Part shown: positions 25,442-34,089 of the stretch, piece after piece
Layout: each line of letters starts with the position of its first letter
Position numbering within the stretch: the stretch's first letter is position 1
Assembly (NCBI RefSeq): GCF_036046055.1
Contig: NZ_CP107939.1
Location: forward strand, 2,976,001-3,040,000
DNA: 64,000 bases
Direction of reading: 5' to 3'
Source: Nocardia sp. NBC_00403
GTDB lineage: Bacteria; Actinomycetota; Actinomycetes; Mycobacteriales; Mycobacteriaceae
Program-made: the position numbers and the translations under genes
Notes under the pieces: generated by a model
Seen by the model: the letters and a program-made list of their open reading frames with translations, nothing else
Databases searched by the model: none
Told to the model about the DNA's origin: nothing

Positions 25442-25857
25442 TGACTGAGCAGACGTTGGTACTCATCAAGCCGGACGGCGTGGCCCGTGGCCTGGTCGGC
25501 GAGGTGCTGGCCCGGATCGAGCGCAAGGGGCTGAAGATCGCCGCCCTGGAGCTGAAGCAGGTTTCCGAAGAGGTGGCCCGCGGCCACTACGCCGAGCACG
25601 CCGAGAAGCCGTTCTTCGGCTCCTTGATCGAGTTCATCACCTCCGGCCCGGTCGTCGCGGCCATCCTGGAGGGCCCACGCGCCATCGCGGCATTCCGGCA
25701 GATCGCCGGCGGCACCGATCCGGTCGAGAAGGCCGTGCCCGGCAGCATTCGCGGTGACCTTGCCCTGGAGACCCAGGAGAACCTGGTCCACGGCTCCGAT
25801 TCGCCGGAATCGGCCAAGCGCGAGATTGCCCTCTGGTTCCCCGAGTTCCCGGCCTGA
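25441..25857 (+). CDS. ndk: Nucleoside diphosphate kinase
   Basis: A 138-residue enzyme of normal length that transfers the gamma phosphate of ATP to nucleoside diphosphates. It begins [20 protein letters not shown]; the active-site His117 is in [16 protein letters not shown], and Arg104 in GSIRGDLA is conserved. The GTG at 25441 is the family start; the open frame extends to 25396 without support. It is probably leaderless. The order folC-DUF4233-ndk-rne is that of mycobacteria. It is a useful reference for the divergent relative at 44702-45658 in the same window. Confidence 0.97.
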   Translation: MTEQTLVLIKPDGVARGLVGEVLARIERKGLKIAALELKQVSEEVARGHYAEHAEKPFFGSLIEFITSGPVVAAILEGPRAIAAFRQIAGGTDPVEKAVPGSIRGDLALETQENLVHGSDSPESAKREIALWFPEFPA

Positions 25858-26428
25858 CCCAATTCCTCCACGCGTCACGTCCGCAGTGCGCGCAACCATG
25901 AGCACAGCGCCCTCGGCCTGCGACGAAACCGCGCGAATGCGGGGTCGAGTCGTGCGGGAGCGTAGCGAGCGCACCGGTGGGCACAGCGCCCTCGGCGTAC
26001 GACGAAACCACGCGAATGCGGGGTCTGGTCGTGCGCCGATGGCGAACTGTTGGCGCACGGTGTGGGATACTGGCATCGGGTGCAACCGATATCGACTGTT
26101 CGCGCTGGTACGTGAGCGATCGGTGACGGAAGCAGCCGGATGACACCGCGGTTCGATGCCGATCATCGCTGCCACGGACAAACAGCCCGGTTGTTGGGGG
26201 TTGATTGTTCGCGTCGGCACGCTGGATGAGCGCTCGCTTCGTGGAGTTCAGCCAACAGCCAGGCGCCGCGTGACCAGTTAGCCCGACGAACAACCAGGTG
26301 ATAACCGGGCATGCGGGGCGAGACCAGATGACCTTGCGTCAACCGCGTGAGGCGAACGATTAGTGCCCCCGCGTCGGCCGCGTCACTTCTGCCAGGAGGG
26401 ACGCGCCCGGGGGTCCCGAGGAGACTTC
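25858..26428. other. 571-bp region between ndk and rne: rne leader and a direct repeat
   Basis: No supported gene. It holds two ~55-bp direct repeats (25902-25956 and 25981-26035, about five differences, period 79). The right part should contain the rne promoter and a long 5' leader. Mycobacterial rne is known to have a long autoregulatory leader, and a similar control is possible here. No classical riboswitch was recognised. Confidence 0.45.
25902..26035. repeat. Two 55-bp direct repeats, period 79 bp
   Basis: Copies at 25902-25956 and 25981-26035 begin GCACAGCGCCCTCGGC and end GTCGTGCG, with five mismatches. They lie in the non-coding region upstream of rne. Confidence 0.8.
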
Positions 26429-29400
26429 GTGGCCGATCAAGAGCCGCTGGAAACAACATCACAGGATGCCGAACAATTGCCGGAGCGAATCCGAGTTCAC
26501 GCGCTTGCCAAGCTGCTGGGAGTGACGAGTAAGCGCATCCTGGCCAAGCTCACCGAGTTGGGGTCCGATGCGCGCAGTGCGCAGTCGAACGTCGACAGAG
26601 CGGTTGCGGAGACTGTCCGCGACGCGTTGGTCGAGCCCGACGCCACCGTCACCGCGCCCGAGGCAACGCCTCCCGCGCCGGAGCCCGAGCCTGCTGCCCC
26701 GGCCCGAGAGCCAGGGCTGCTGTTCTCGGCACCGGACCCGGTGATCGATCAGTCCGGTTCGGCGGCTACCGGTGCGGTCCAGCCCGCCCACCAGCCGTCG
26801 GTGCAGCTGTTCACACACCTGGACCGGGAGGAGCCGCACGTCGCAGCGCCCGCGGTGTTCGAGGCCGCCGTCACGGTGCAGGCACCGTTGTTCCTGCCAC
26901 CGGACGCTGCAGCCGCCGAACAGACGCGGCGTAAGCGTCGCGTCGAGCGCGATACTCGTCGCACCGAAGAGCCGCCGGCCGAGGTGGTCGAGGACGAGGT
27001 CGAGGTCGAGGTCGACACCACCGAAGACGATCAGGACTCATCCGACCAGCAGGGTGATGTCGACGGCCAGCCGCGTCGCAGGCGCCGTGGTCGTCGTGGT
27101 CGTGGTCGTGGTCGGGGCGAGCAGCACAGTGATGCCGAAGGTGACGAGAACGACACCGCGGACTCCGATGCCGACACCGAGGACGAGCAGCCGGCAGAAT
27201 CGCGTGACGCCGTCGCCGAGCCTGCCGATGCCGACGAGACCGCCGAGTCCGATGACGACGAGGCCGACCTGCCGGAGGGCTCGACCCGCCGTCGCCGTCG
27301 CCGCCGTCGCCGCAAGGTGGCAGGGGAGGGCGCCGAGTCCGAAGCCGTCTCCGAGGACGACCCGCCGAACACCGTCGTGCACGAACGTGAACCGCGGAAC
27401 AAGAGCCGCAACCGCGCCGCCGCATCCGACGAGGTGCAGGGCATCACCGGTTCCACCCGGCTCGAGGCCAAGCGGCAGCGCAGGCGGGACGGCCGCGAGG
27501 CCGGTCGCCGTCGGCCGCCGATCCTGACCGAATCGGAGTTCCTGGCCCGCCGCGAGGCGGTGGACCGGGTGATGGTCGTGCGCGAGAAGGCGTTCCCCGA
27601 TCTCCCCACCGCCACCCAGGTCGCAGTGCTCGAGGACAACATTCTGGTCGAGCATTTCGTCACCAGCACCGGTTCCGCGTCGATGGTCGGCAACGTCTAC
27701 CTCGGCAAGGTGCAGAACGTACTGCCCAGCATGGAGGCGGCGTTCGTCGATATCGGCCGTGGCCGCAACGGTGTGCTGTACGCCGGTGAGGTGAACTGGG
27801 AGGCCGCCGGACTGGGCGGCAAGGAGCGCAAGATCGAGCAGGCGCTCAAGCCGGGCGATCAGGTGCTCGTCCAGGTGAGCAAGGACCCGGTCGGGCATAA
27901 GGGTGCCCGGTTGACCACGCAGATCAGCCTGGCCGGCCGCTTCCTGGTGTACGTGCCGGGCGGTTCGTCCACCGGCATCAGCCGCAAGCTGCCCGACACC
28001 GAGCGCAAACGCCTCAAGGAGATCCTGCGCGACATCGTGCCCGCCGACGCCGGCGTGATCATCCGCACTGCGTCGGAGGGCGTCGACGAGGACGAGCTCG
28101 CCCGCGACGTCGAGCGGCTACAGGCGACCTGGCGCACCATCGAGAAGGCTGCCGACAGTAAGGACTCCGGCGGGCCGAAGACCCTGTACGAAGAGCCCGA
28201 CCTGTTGGTCAAGGTCATCCGCGATCTGTTCAACGAGGACTTTTCCAAGCTCGTCATCGAAGGTGACCGGGCATGGAGCACCGTCGAGAAGTACATCGGT
28301 ACCGTCGCACCGGACCTGCTCGCCAGGGTCGCCCGGCACGAGAACAACGGTATCGACGTGTTCGAGACCCACCGGATCGACGAGCAGCTCGCCAAGGCGC
28401 TCGATCGCAAGGTGTGGCTGCCCTCGGGCGGCACCCTGGTGATCGACCGCACCGAAGCGATGACGGTGGTCGACGTCAACACCGGCAAGTTCACCGGCGC
28501 GGGCGGCAGCAACCTCGAAGAGACGGTCACCCGCAACAATCTGGAGGCGGCCGAGGAGATCGTGCGCCAGATGCGGCTGCGCGATATCGGCGGCATGATC
28601 GTCGTCGACTTCATCGACATGGTCCTCGAGTCCAACCGCGACCTGGTGTTGCGTCGACTGACCGAGGCGCTCGGCCGCGACCGGACTCGTCACCAGGTCT
28701 CCGAAGTGACCTCGCTCGGCCTGGTGCAGATGACCCGCAAGAAGCTGGGCACCGGACTGGTGGAGGCCTTCTCCACCACCTGTGAGCACTGCCATGGCCG
28801 CGGCATCCTGGTGCACGCCTACCCGGTGGAGTCGTCGTCCGCCGGCGAGGACGGCGGAGCGAAGAGTCGGGAGACCGGTTCGCGTCGACGCAGGGGCCGG
28901 GACAAGGGTGCGGCCGCCGCACCCGCTGCGACCAACGGCACTGCGCCGGTGACCGAGGCCGTCGAGGAGGATGCCGCCGTCAAGCGGGCGCATCCGGTCG
29001 CGTTGGCAATGGCAGCGCATCACGGTGACACGACCGAGGCCGACGCCGAAGCGGTCGACGTGGTCGAGGCAGAAGCTGCCGACATCGATGCTGTGCTGAC
29101 CGAGGCCCTAGCCGAGGAGCCGACCGAAACAGCTGCGGCAGTGATCGAGGAGGCCGTGGCGACCGAGGTCGAGCCGGTCGAGGTGGCCGCCGAGCCTGTT
29201 GTAGCCGTGGTGGAGCCGGAAGCCCCAGCCTCAGCCCCTGCTGCACCGGAGCCGGTCGCCGTCCGGGAGCCTGCTGCCCGAAACGGTGTTCCCGAGCCTG
29301 CCGCACCGCGGACGGCCGGTCGCAGGCGCAGGGTGGCCCGTTCGGCCGCGGCGCCCGCAGCCGACAGCAGCGGTGCGGTGTTCGTGCTGTCGGCGGATCA

Positions 29401-29521
29401 GCCGCCCGCAGCGCCGGTCGTGGACTTTGCCGCCGAGGCTCCGGTAGCGGTGCCCGTGCGCAAGACGCGCCGCCGGACCGCGGGACGTCCCGCGGGGCCG
29501 CCGGTGGACGAGGCGAACTGA
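26429..29521 (+). CDS. rne: Ribonuclease E/G
   Basis: A 1030-residue actinobacterial RNase E, the endonuclease for mRNA turnover and rRNA processing. Domains in order: an N-terminal IF2_N-like region (~12-60, IRVHALAKLLGVTSKRILAK), a long acidic and Arg-rich disordered region with Arg-Gly runs, the S1-containing catalytic core (~390-800, with AFVDIGRGRNGVLYAGEV and VVDVNTGKFTG), the zinc-link CEHCHGRG near 785, and an Ala/Glu-rich C-terminal tail. Mycobacterial RNase E has disordered tails on both sides in the same way. GTG 26429 follows GAGGAG by 6 bases, and the frame upstream to 26363 lacks support. Confidence 0.95.
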   Translation: MADQEPLETTSQDAEQLPERIRVHALAKLLGVTSKRILAKLTELGSDARSAQSNVDRAVAETVRDALVEPDATVTAPEATPPAPEPEPAAPAREPGLLFSAPDPVIDQSGSAATGAVQPAHQPSVQLFTHLDREEPHVAAPAVFEAAVTVQAPLFLPPDAAAAEQTRRKRRVERDTRRTEEPPAEVVEDEVEVEVDTTEDDQDSSDQQGDVDGQPRRRRRGRRGRGRGRGEQHSDAEGDENDTADSDADTEDEQPAESRDAVAEPADADETAESDDDEADLPEGSTRRRRRRRRRKVAGEGAESEAVSEDDPPNTVVHEREPRNKSRNRAAASDEVQGITGSTRLEAKRQRRRDGREAGRRRPPILTESEFLARREAVDRVMVVREKAFPDLPTATQVAVLEDNILVEHFVTSTGSASMVGNVYLGKVQNVLPSMEAAFVDIGRGRNGVLYAGEVNWEAAGLGGKERKIEQALKPGDQVLVQVSKDPVGHKGARLTTQISLAGRFLVYVPGGSSTGISRKLPDTERKRLKEILRDIVPADAGVIIRTASEGVDEDELARDVERLQATWRTIEKAADSKDSGGPKTLYEEPDLLVKVIRDLFNEDFSKLVIEGDRAWSTVEKYIGTVAPDLLARVARHENNGIDVFETHRIDEQLAKALDRKVWLPSGGTLVIDRTEAMTVVDVNTGKFTGAGGSNLEETVTRNNLEAAEEIVRQMRLRDIGGMIVVDFIDMVLESNRDLVLRRLTEALGRDRTRHQVSEVTSLGLVQMTRKKLGTGLVEAFSTTCEHCHGRGILVHAYPVESSSAGEDGGAKSRETGSRRRRGRDKGAAAAPAATNGTAPVTEAVEEDAAVKRAHPVALAMAAHHGDTTEADAEAVDVVEAEAADIDAVLTEALAEEPTETAAAVIEEAVATEVEPVEVAAEPVVAVVEPEAPASAPAAPEPVAVREPAARNGVPEPAAPRTAGRRRRVARSAAAPAADSSGAVFVLSADQPPAAPVVDFAAEAPVAVPVRKTRRRTAGRPAGPPVDEAN

Positions 29522-29554
29522 CCGGTCCGAGCTGATCGGATCGTGCCGAACGAC

Positions 29555-29588
29555 CGAGACCCCCGTCACGATGGTGGCGGGGGTCTCG
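29555..29588 (+). terminator. Terminator after rne
   Basis: An 11-bp perfect GC-rich stem (29555-29565 with 29578-29588) with a 12-base loop is followed by TATTTC, 34 bases after the rne stop. Confidence 0.8.
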
Positions 29589-29662
29589 TATTTCGGGCGT
29601 GCCGGACTACCGTGCATGGCCGGAGCGAAGGCGGAGGTACGCCTGTTCGGGAGACGCCGGTT

Positions 29663-29692
29663 TGGACCCGGTGGTAGGCGTCCTGTAATCTC
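29663..29692 (+). promoter_or_regulatory. Candidate promoter of rplU-rpmA
   Basis: TTGGAC (29663-29668) and TAATCT (29687-29692) are separated by 18 bases and lie about 200 bases upstream of rplU. Confidence 0.5.
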
Positions 29693-29698
29693 GAACAG

Positions 29699-29891
29699 TC
29701 GCTGCCCGGCGACAGCGCTCGACTGCGCTGTGTTTGTGACTCGGCCCCGAGGCCGAGGGCCTTCAGGTTACTGAGGCGGCGGTGACTACCAGACCAGAGT
29801 GCTGTGGTTTCCAAGCGGATTTGTCCGGGTGGGAGCATGCAGCCGCGTGAGCATCAGCCGCGCGCATTACAGGAAGAAGGGCAGCCGACCG
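29699..29891 (+). promoter_or_regulatory. Long structured 5' leader of rplU-rpmA
   Basis: If the promoter above is right, the rplU mRNA carries a leader of about 190 bases. It contains a perfect 7-bp hairpin (29740-29746 with 29751-29757, loop CCGA) and GC-rich complementary stretches near 29830-29870. A role in ribosomal-protein autoregulation is possible but is inference. With the rne terminator, this completes the 370-bp gap between rne and rplU. Confidence 0.4.
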
Positions 29892-30203
29892 ATGGCAACG
29901 TACGCGATCGTCAAGACCGGCGGAAAGCAGTACAAGGTCGCGGTCGGTGACCTGGTGAAGGTCGAGAAGATCGAGGGTGCGCCGGGTACTTCCGTGGCGC
30001 TTGCTCCGGTTCTCGTCGTCGATGGCGCCGAGCTGACCACCGATGCGGCCAAGCTGGCCAAGGTCTCCGTGGCCGCCGAGGTCGTCGAGCAGACCAAGGG
30101 CCCGAAGATCCGCATCCACAAGTTCAAGAACAAGACCGGCTACCACAAGCGGCAGGGCCACCGTCAGCCGCTGACGGTCATCAAGGTCACCGGCATCAAG
30201 TAA
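29892..30203 (+). CDS. rplU: 50S ribosomal protein L21
   Basis: A 103-residue ribosomal protein of normal length. It starts [20 protein letters not shown], the L21 signature, and ends in the basic [18 protein letters not shown] region that contacts 23S rRNA. ATG 29892 matches the family start; the open frame to 29799 is not coding. The ribosome-binding site is weak (AAGGGC about 10 bases upstream). rpmA follows after 38 bases and the pair ends at a terminator. Confidence 0.97.
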   Translation: MATYAIVKTGGKQYKVAVGDLVKVEKIEGAPGTSVALAPVLVVDGAELTTDAAKLAKVSVAAEVVEQTKGPKIRIHKFKNKTGYHKRQGHRQPLTVIKVTGIK

Positions 30204-30241
30204 GCCTCCTCGATTTCGAGTTACTTCACAGGAGTTCAGAA

Positions 30242-30508
30242 ATGGCACATAAGAAGGGTGCGTCCAGCTCCCGCAACGGTCGCGATTCGAACGCCCAGCG
30301 ACTCGGCGTCAAGCGCTTCGGCGGCCAGGCCGTCAAGGCCGGCGAGATCCTGGTTCGTCAGCGCGGTACCCACTTCCACCCCGGCGTCAACGTCGGTCGT
30401 GGCGGTGACGACACCCTGTTCGCCCTCGCGGCGGGCGCGGTCGAGTTCGGCAGCAAGCGTGGCCGCAAGACCGTCAACATCGTCGTCCCGGAGCCGGTGC
30501 AGGCCTGA
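30242..30508 (+). CDS. rpmA: 50S ribosomal protein L27
   Basis: An 88-residue ribosomal protein. It begins [20 protein letters not shown], the normal L27 N-terminus, which reaches toward the peptidyl-transferase centre, and continues [20 protein letters not shown] and [19 protein letters not shown]. It lacks the cleavable N-terminal extension of Firmicutes. The ATG follows CAGGAG at a good distance. It is cotranscribed with rplU and followed by a terminator. Confidence 0.97.
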   Translation: MAHKKGASSSRNGRDSNAQRLGVKRFGGQAVKAGEILVRQRGTHFHPGVNVGRGGDDTLFALAAGAVEFGSKRGRKTVNIVVPEPVQA

Positions 30509-30590
30509 CCGCCTGATAGGCGTCCGTCCACCGACTGCGCCGACCGAGCGCAGGCGAGGCAGCCGCCTGCTACTCCAGACAACAGCCGAG

Positions 30591-30621
30591 CGGGTCAGGG
30601 TGACACACCCTGGCCCGTTTT
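30591..30621 (+). terminator. Terminator after rplU-rpmA
   Basis: A 12-bp stem with one G-U pair (30591-30602 with 30606-30617) and a 3-base loop is followed by TTTT. Confidence 0.85.
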
Positions 30622-30684
30622 CGCGTTTTCGAACGATCGCGTCGGCACCGACAACCACAACCACCGAGGAGGATGATTCGGCTT

Positions 30685-32142
30685 ATGTCCAAATTCATCG
30701 ACCGTGTCGTATTGCACGTGCATGCGGGCAAGGGTGGTCACGGTTGTGCCTCCGTGCGCCGCGAAAAGTTCATGCCGCTCGGCGGACCCGACGGTGGTAA
30801 CGGCGGTCGCGGTGGGGATGTGGTCCTCGAGGTCGACCCGAATGTGCACACCCTGCTGGACTTCCATTTCCATCCGCACGCCAAGGCTGGCAACGGCAAG
30901 CCGGGCGAGGGCAGCAACCGTGACGGTAAGCAAGGCAGCGACCTGCTGCTGAAGGTGCCCGACGGCACCGTGGTGCTCGACAACGACGGCAAGGTCCTCA
31001 TCGACCTGGTCGGCGCGGGTAACAAGTTCATCGTGGCCCGCGGTGGTCGTGGCGGCCTCGGCAATGCGGCACTCGCGTCGAAGGCACGCAAGGCTCCCGG
31101 CTTCGCTCTGCTCGGCGAGGACGGTGAAGAAGGCGACCTGGTTCTCGAACTCAAGTCGCTCGCCGACGTCGGTCTGGTCGGGTTCCCGTCGGCGGGCAAG
31201 TCCTCGCTGGTGTCGGTGCTGTCGGCGGCCAAGCCGAAGATCGCGGACTACCCCTTCACCACGCTGGTGCCCAACCTCGGCGTGGTCGCCAGTGGCGACA
31301 CCACGTTCGTCATCGCCGACGTGCCGGGACTGATTCCGGGGGCCAGCGAGGGCCGCGGGCTCGGGCTGGAATTCCTGCGCCATCTGGAGCGATGCGCGGT
31401 GCTCGCGCATGTCGTCGACTGCGCCACGTTGGAGCCAGGTCGCGATCCGGTGTCCGACGTGGACGCGCTGGAGGCGGAGCTGGCGGCCTATAAGTCCATG
31501 CTCAACGCCGACACCGGCCTCGGCGACCTTGCCGATCGGCCCCGTGTGGTCATCCTGAACAAGATCGACGTGCCCGATGCCGCCGAGCTGGCGGAGATGG
31601 TGACGGCGGAGTTCACCGCGCGCGGCTGGCCTGTGTTCGAGATCTCCGCGGTGAGCCGAGCAGGGCTGCGGCCCTTGACCTTTGCCCTCGCGGACCTGGT
31701 GCTGAAGTACCGTGAGGCGCATCCGAAGGCAGCGCCCGCACGCCCGGTGATCAGGCCGATCGCGGCGAACGAGACCGGTTTCAGTGTGATCGCCGATCCC
31801 GACGAGCCGGGCGGCTTCATCGTGCGTGGCAGCCAGCCCGAGCGCTGGGTGCGCCAGACCCAGTTCGACAACGACGAAGCGGTGGGCTACCTCGCCGACC
31901 GGCTCGCCCGCCTCGGTGTCGAAGATGCCCTGGTGAAACAGGGCGCCGAGCCCGGAGCGCCGGTCACCATCGGCGATGTGACCTTCGAATGGGAGCCGCA
32001 GATCTCGGCGGGCATCGATATGGTGCCGACCGGCCGCGGCACCGACCTGCGGCTGGAACAGAACGACCGGATCGGCGCCGCCGAACGCAAGCACGCGTCC
32101 CGAGTGCGCCGTGGTCTGGTGAAAGAGGACGAGGACCAGTGA
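30685..32142 (+). CDS. obg: Obg GTPase
   Basis: A 485-residue GTPase acting in 50S subunit maturation and stress control. The glycine-rich OBG fold is N-terminal ([14 protein letters not shown] through [15 protein letters not shown]). The G domain (~160-335) has the P-loop [12 protein letters not shown], the switch region [14 protein letters not shown], the [16 protein letters not shown] motif and LNKIDVPD. The C-terminal OCT domain begins near 360 and ends in a charged tail. ATG 30685 is preferred because the ATG at 30673 overlaps the AGGAGG site. Confidence 0.96.
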   Translation: MSKFIDRVVLHVHAGKGGHGCASVRREKFMPLGGPDGGNGGRGGDVVLEVDPNVHTLLDFHFHPHAKAGNGKPGEGSNRDGKQGSDLLLKVPDGTVVLDNDGKVLIDLVGAGNKFIVARGGRGGLGNAALASKARKAPGFALLGEDGEEGDLVLELKSLADVGLVGFPSAGKSSLVSVLSAAKPKIADYPFTTLVPNLGVVASGDTTFVIADVPGLIPGASEGRGLGLEFLRHLERCAVLAHVVDCATLEPGRDPVSDVDALEAELAAYKSMLNADTGLGDLADRPRVVILNKIDVPDAAELAEMVTAEFTARGWPVFEISAVSRAGLRPLTFALADLVLKYREAHPKAAPARPVIRPIAANETGFSVIADPDEPGGFIVRGSQPERWVRQTQFDNDEAVGYLADRLARLGVEDALVKQGAEPGAPVTIGDVTFEWEPQISAGIDMVPTGRGTDLRLEQNDRIGAAERKHASRVRRGLVKEDEDQ

Positions 32143-32446
32143 TGTTGCCCGGGGGCGCGGGAACTGCGACCTTGTCGGTGCGGCGCACGCCGGAATTCGA
32201 CGGTGTGCGTTGGGGTTCCGGTGCTTCCGGTGTGGATGCGGTGCGGTCGCGCGCTGTTGTGGCGTGGCGGGGTATGACGGGATTGCCCGGTACGTGTTGG
32301 GGTTCCAGTGCAGGCGTCGTGCGTGTGCGAGCCGTCTGGTCGTCAGGGCGGAAGTTGGAGTCTCGCGATGCCGTCGGTGTCGTTCGAGCCCCGGTGTTCG
32401 GCGGGGCGACGGTGTGTTCTGGTGTGGTGCAGGGAGTTCGGTTGCT
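32143..32446. other. 304-bp gap between obg and proB
   Basis: No recognised gene. A frame starting at the ATG overlapping the obg stop (32142) runs 104 codons to 32456, but its composition is unconvincing and it resembles nothing I know. The segment is rich in G and T on the + strand and repeats TTGGGGTTCC at 32210-32219 and 32297-32306. Confidence 0.4.
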
Positions 32447-33592
32447 ATGCAGGTGAGTTCTGGTATGGCCGAGGCGATGTCGCAGGATGGGCTGAGTGAG
32501 GCTCGGCAGGCGATCGCTTCGGCGCGAAGTGTGGTGGTGAAGATCGGTTCGTCCGCGCTCACCAGCCTGAAGGGCGGGCTGGATACCGCGCGTCTCGATC
32601 GGCTTGCCGACGCGGTGGAGGCGCGCATGCGCGCGGGATCCGAAGTGGTCGTAGTGTCTTCGGGCGCGATCGGCGCGGGGATCGCGCCGCTCGGGCTGAC
32701 CCGCCGCCCGCGTGATCTGGCCACCAAGCAGGCTGCCGCCAGTGTCGGCCAGCTGGCGCTCGCACATGCGTGGGGCACCTCCTTCACCAGGTACGGACGC
32801 ACCGTCGGACAGGTGCTGCTCAGCGCCGACGACTTCTCCCGCCGGGAGCACCACCGCAACGCCCAACGCACCCTGGACCGGTTGCGCTCGCTCGGTGCGG
32901 TCGCCGTGGTGAACGAAAACGATACTGTCGCAACGGAAGAGATCCGCTTCGGCGACAACGACCGGCTCGCAGCGCTGGTGGCCCACCTGGTCGGCGCCGA
33001 CGCGCTGATCCTGCTTTCCGACGTCGAAGGCCTCTATGACGGCGACCCGCGCAAGGGTGCGGCGAACTTCATTCCCGAGGTCCGCAGCAGCGCCGATCTG
33101 GACGGCGTCATCGCAGGCAGTGGTGGCGCACTGGGCACCGGCGGGATGGCCTCGAAGTTGTCCGCGGCCCGCCTTGCCGCCGACGCGGGAGTGCCCGTAC
33201 TGCTCGCGGCCGCCACCGAAGCCGCCACCGCACTGACCACCGGCACCGTCGGCACGGCCTTCGCCGCCCGCCCGGTCCGCCTGTCCGCCCGCAAGTTCTG
33301 GGTCCGCCACGCCGCCGACAGCCGCGGCGCCGTCCTCATCGACGAAGGCGCGGTCCAAGCCGTGGCCCACCGCCGCCGCTCCCTGCTGGCCGCAGGCATC
33401 ACCGGCGTCCGCGGCCGCTTCCACGGCGGCGACGTAGTCGACCTCGTAGCCCCCGACAACCATGTAATAGCCCGCGGCGTAATCGAGTACGACAGCACCG
33501 AACTCGCCGGCATGCTGGGCCGCTCCACCGCCGAACTCCCGGACACCATGCAGCGCCCGGTAATCCACGCCGACGACCTCGTCAACGTCTGA
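32447..33592 (+). CDS. proB: Glutamate 5-kinase
   Basis: A 381-residue enzyme for the first step of proline synthesis, phosphorylating glutamate with ATP. The amino-acid-kinase domain is visible ([36 protein letters not shown], then [20 protein letters not shown]). A C-terminal PUA domain follows (~280-370, [14 protein letters not shown], then [15 protein letters not shown]). ATG 32447 with AGGGA upstream is chosen; ATG 32465 or 32477 could also be used. proA is not next to it in this window, as in mycobacteria, where nadE follows proB. Here the next gene in line is a type VII secretion module on the other strand. Confidence 0.95.
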   Translation: MQVSSGMAEAMSQDGLSEARQAIASARSVVVKIGSSALTSLKGGLDTARLDRLADAVEARMRAGSEVVVVSSGAIGAGIAPLGLTRRPRDLATKQAAASVGQLALAHAWGTSFTRYGRTVGQVLLSADDFSRREHHRNAQRTLDRLRSLGAVAVVNENDTVATEEIRFGDNDRLAALVAHLVGADALILLSDVEGLYDGDPRKGAANFIPEVRSSADLDGVIAGSGGALGTGGMASKLSAARLAADAGVPVLLAAATEAATALTTGTVGTAFAARPVRLSARKFWVRHAADSRGAVLIDEGAVQAVAHRRRSLLAAGITGVRGRFHGGDVVDLVAPDNHVIARGVIEYDSTELAGMLGRSTAELPDTMQRPVIHADDLVNV

Positions 33593-34089
33593 CCCGCACT
33601 CCGCAAGATCCGCACCTTGCCTCCTGATCCCGTAGGGCACCTCGTTAAGTGGGTGCCCGGTGACGCGGGGGATGGGGTCGGGCGGAGTCGAATGGCGGTT
33701 GCCGAGGAGATTGCGACCGCCATTCAACTGCGCTCGGCGACTGCGGTGCTGATGAGCGTGTGCCCGACTTCGATCAAATGCGGGGTTGGGATGGAGGATT
33801 GTGTGGCATCGACCTGTTACGCCCTTCGTCCAGCAGTCGCGATCGAATCATCTTGCGGTGCTGCGACTTTAGTGAGCACTCGTTTTGTATTTCGGTGAGT
33901 CATTTGGTGGTTCGAGGCTGTGGGTGGGCCGCCATTCGACACCGTTCGGCGCCTGCTGTGCGGTTACTGCGGGTTGGGGGTGTGGGTGTGCCCGACACCT
34001 GATCGAAGGCGTCGTCGGGATGGAGGTTCGAGTGCATCGACCCTCCGTGGTTTGGGTATGTACGCGTGCGTGGGAGTGCTGTCGGTGGC
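33593..34089. other. 497-bp intergenic region between proB and the PPE-like gene
   Basis: No gene supported. It lies between convergent transcripts and contains two hairpins: 33635-33641 with 33652-33658 (7 bp), and the longer stem at 33690-33725. The rest has no feature I recognise. Confidence 0.45.
33690..33725. terminator. Terminator-like inverted repeat after proB
   Basis: A 13-bp stem with one G-T pair (33690-33702 with 33713-33725) has a 10-base loop and lies between convergent transcripts. There is no T tract, so its role as a terminator is probable rather than certain. Confidence 0.55.

Noticed and set aside
32142..32456. A 104-codon frame starting at the obg stop
   Set aside because: The start overlap is suggestive, but the composition is unlike a protein, no family is recognised, and it runs into the proB start.
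30595..32958. A 787-codon open frame on the minus strand across obg and proB
   Set aside because: Antisense to two well-identified genes and crosses a terminator.
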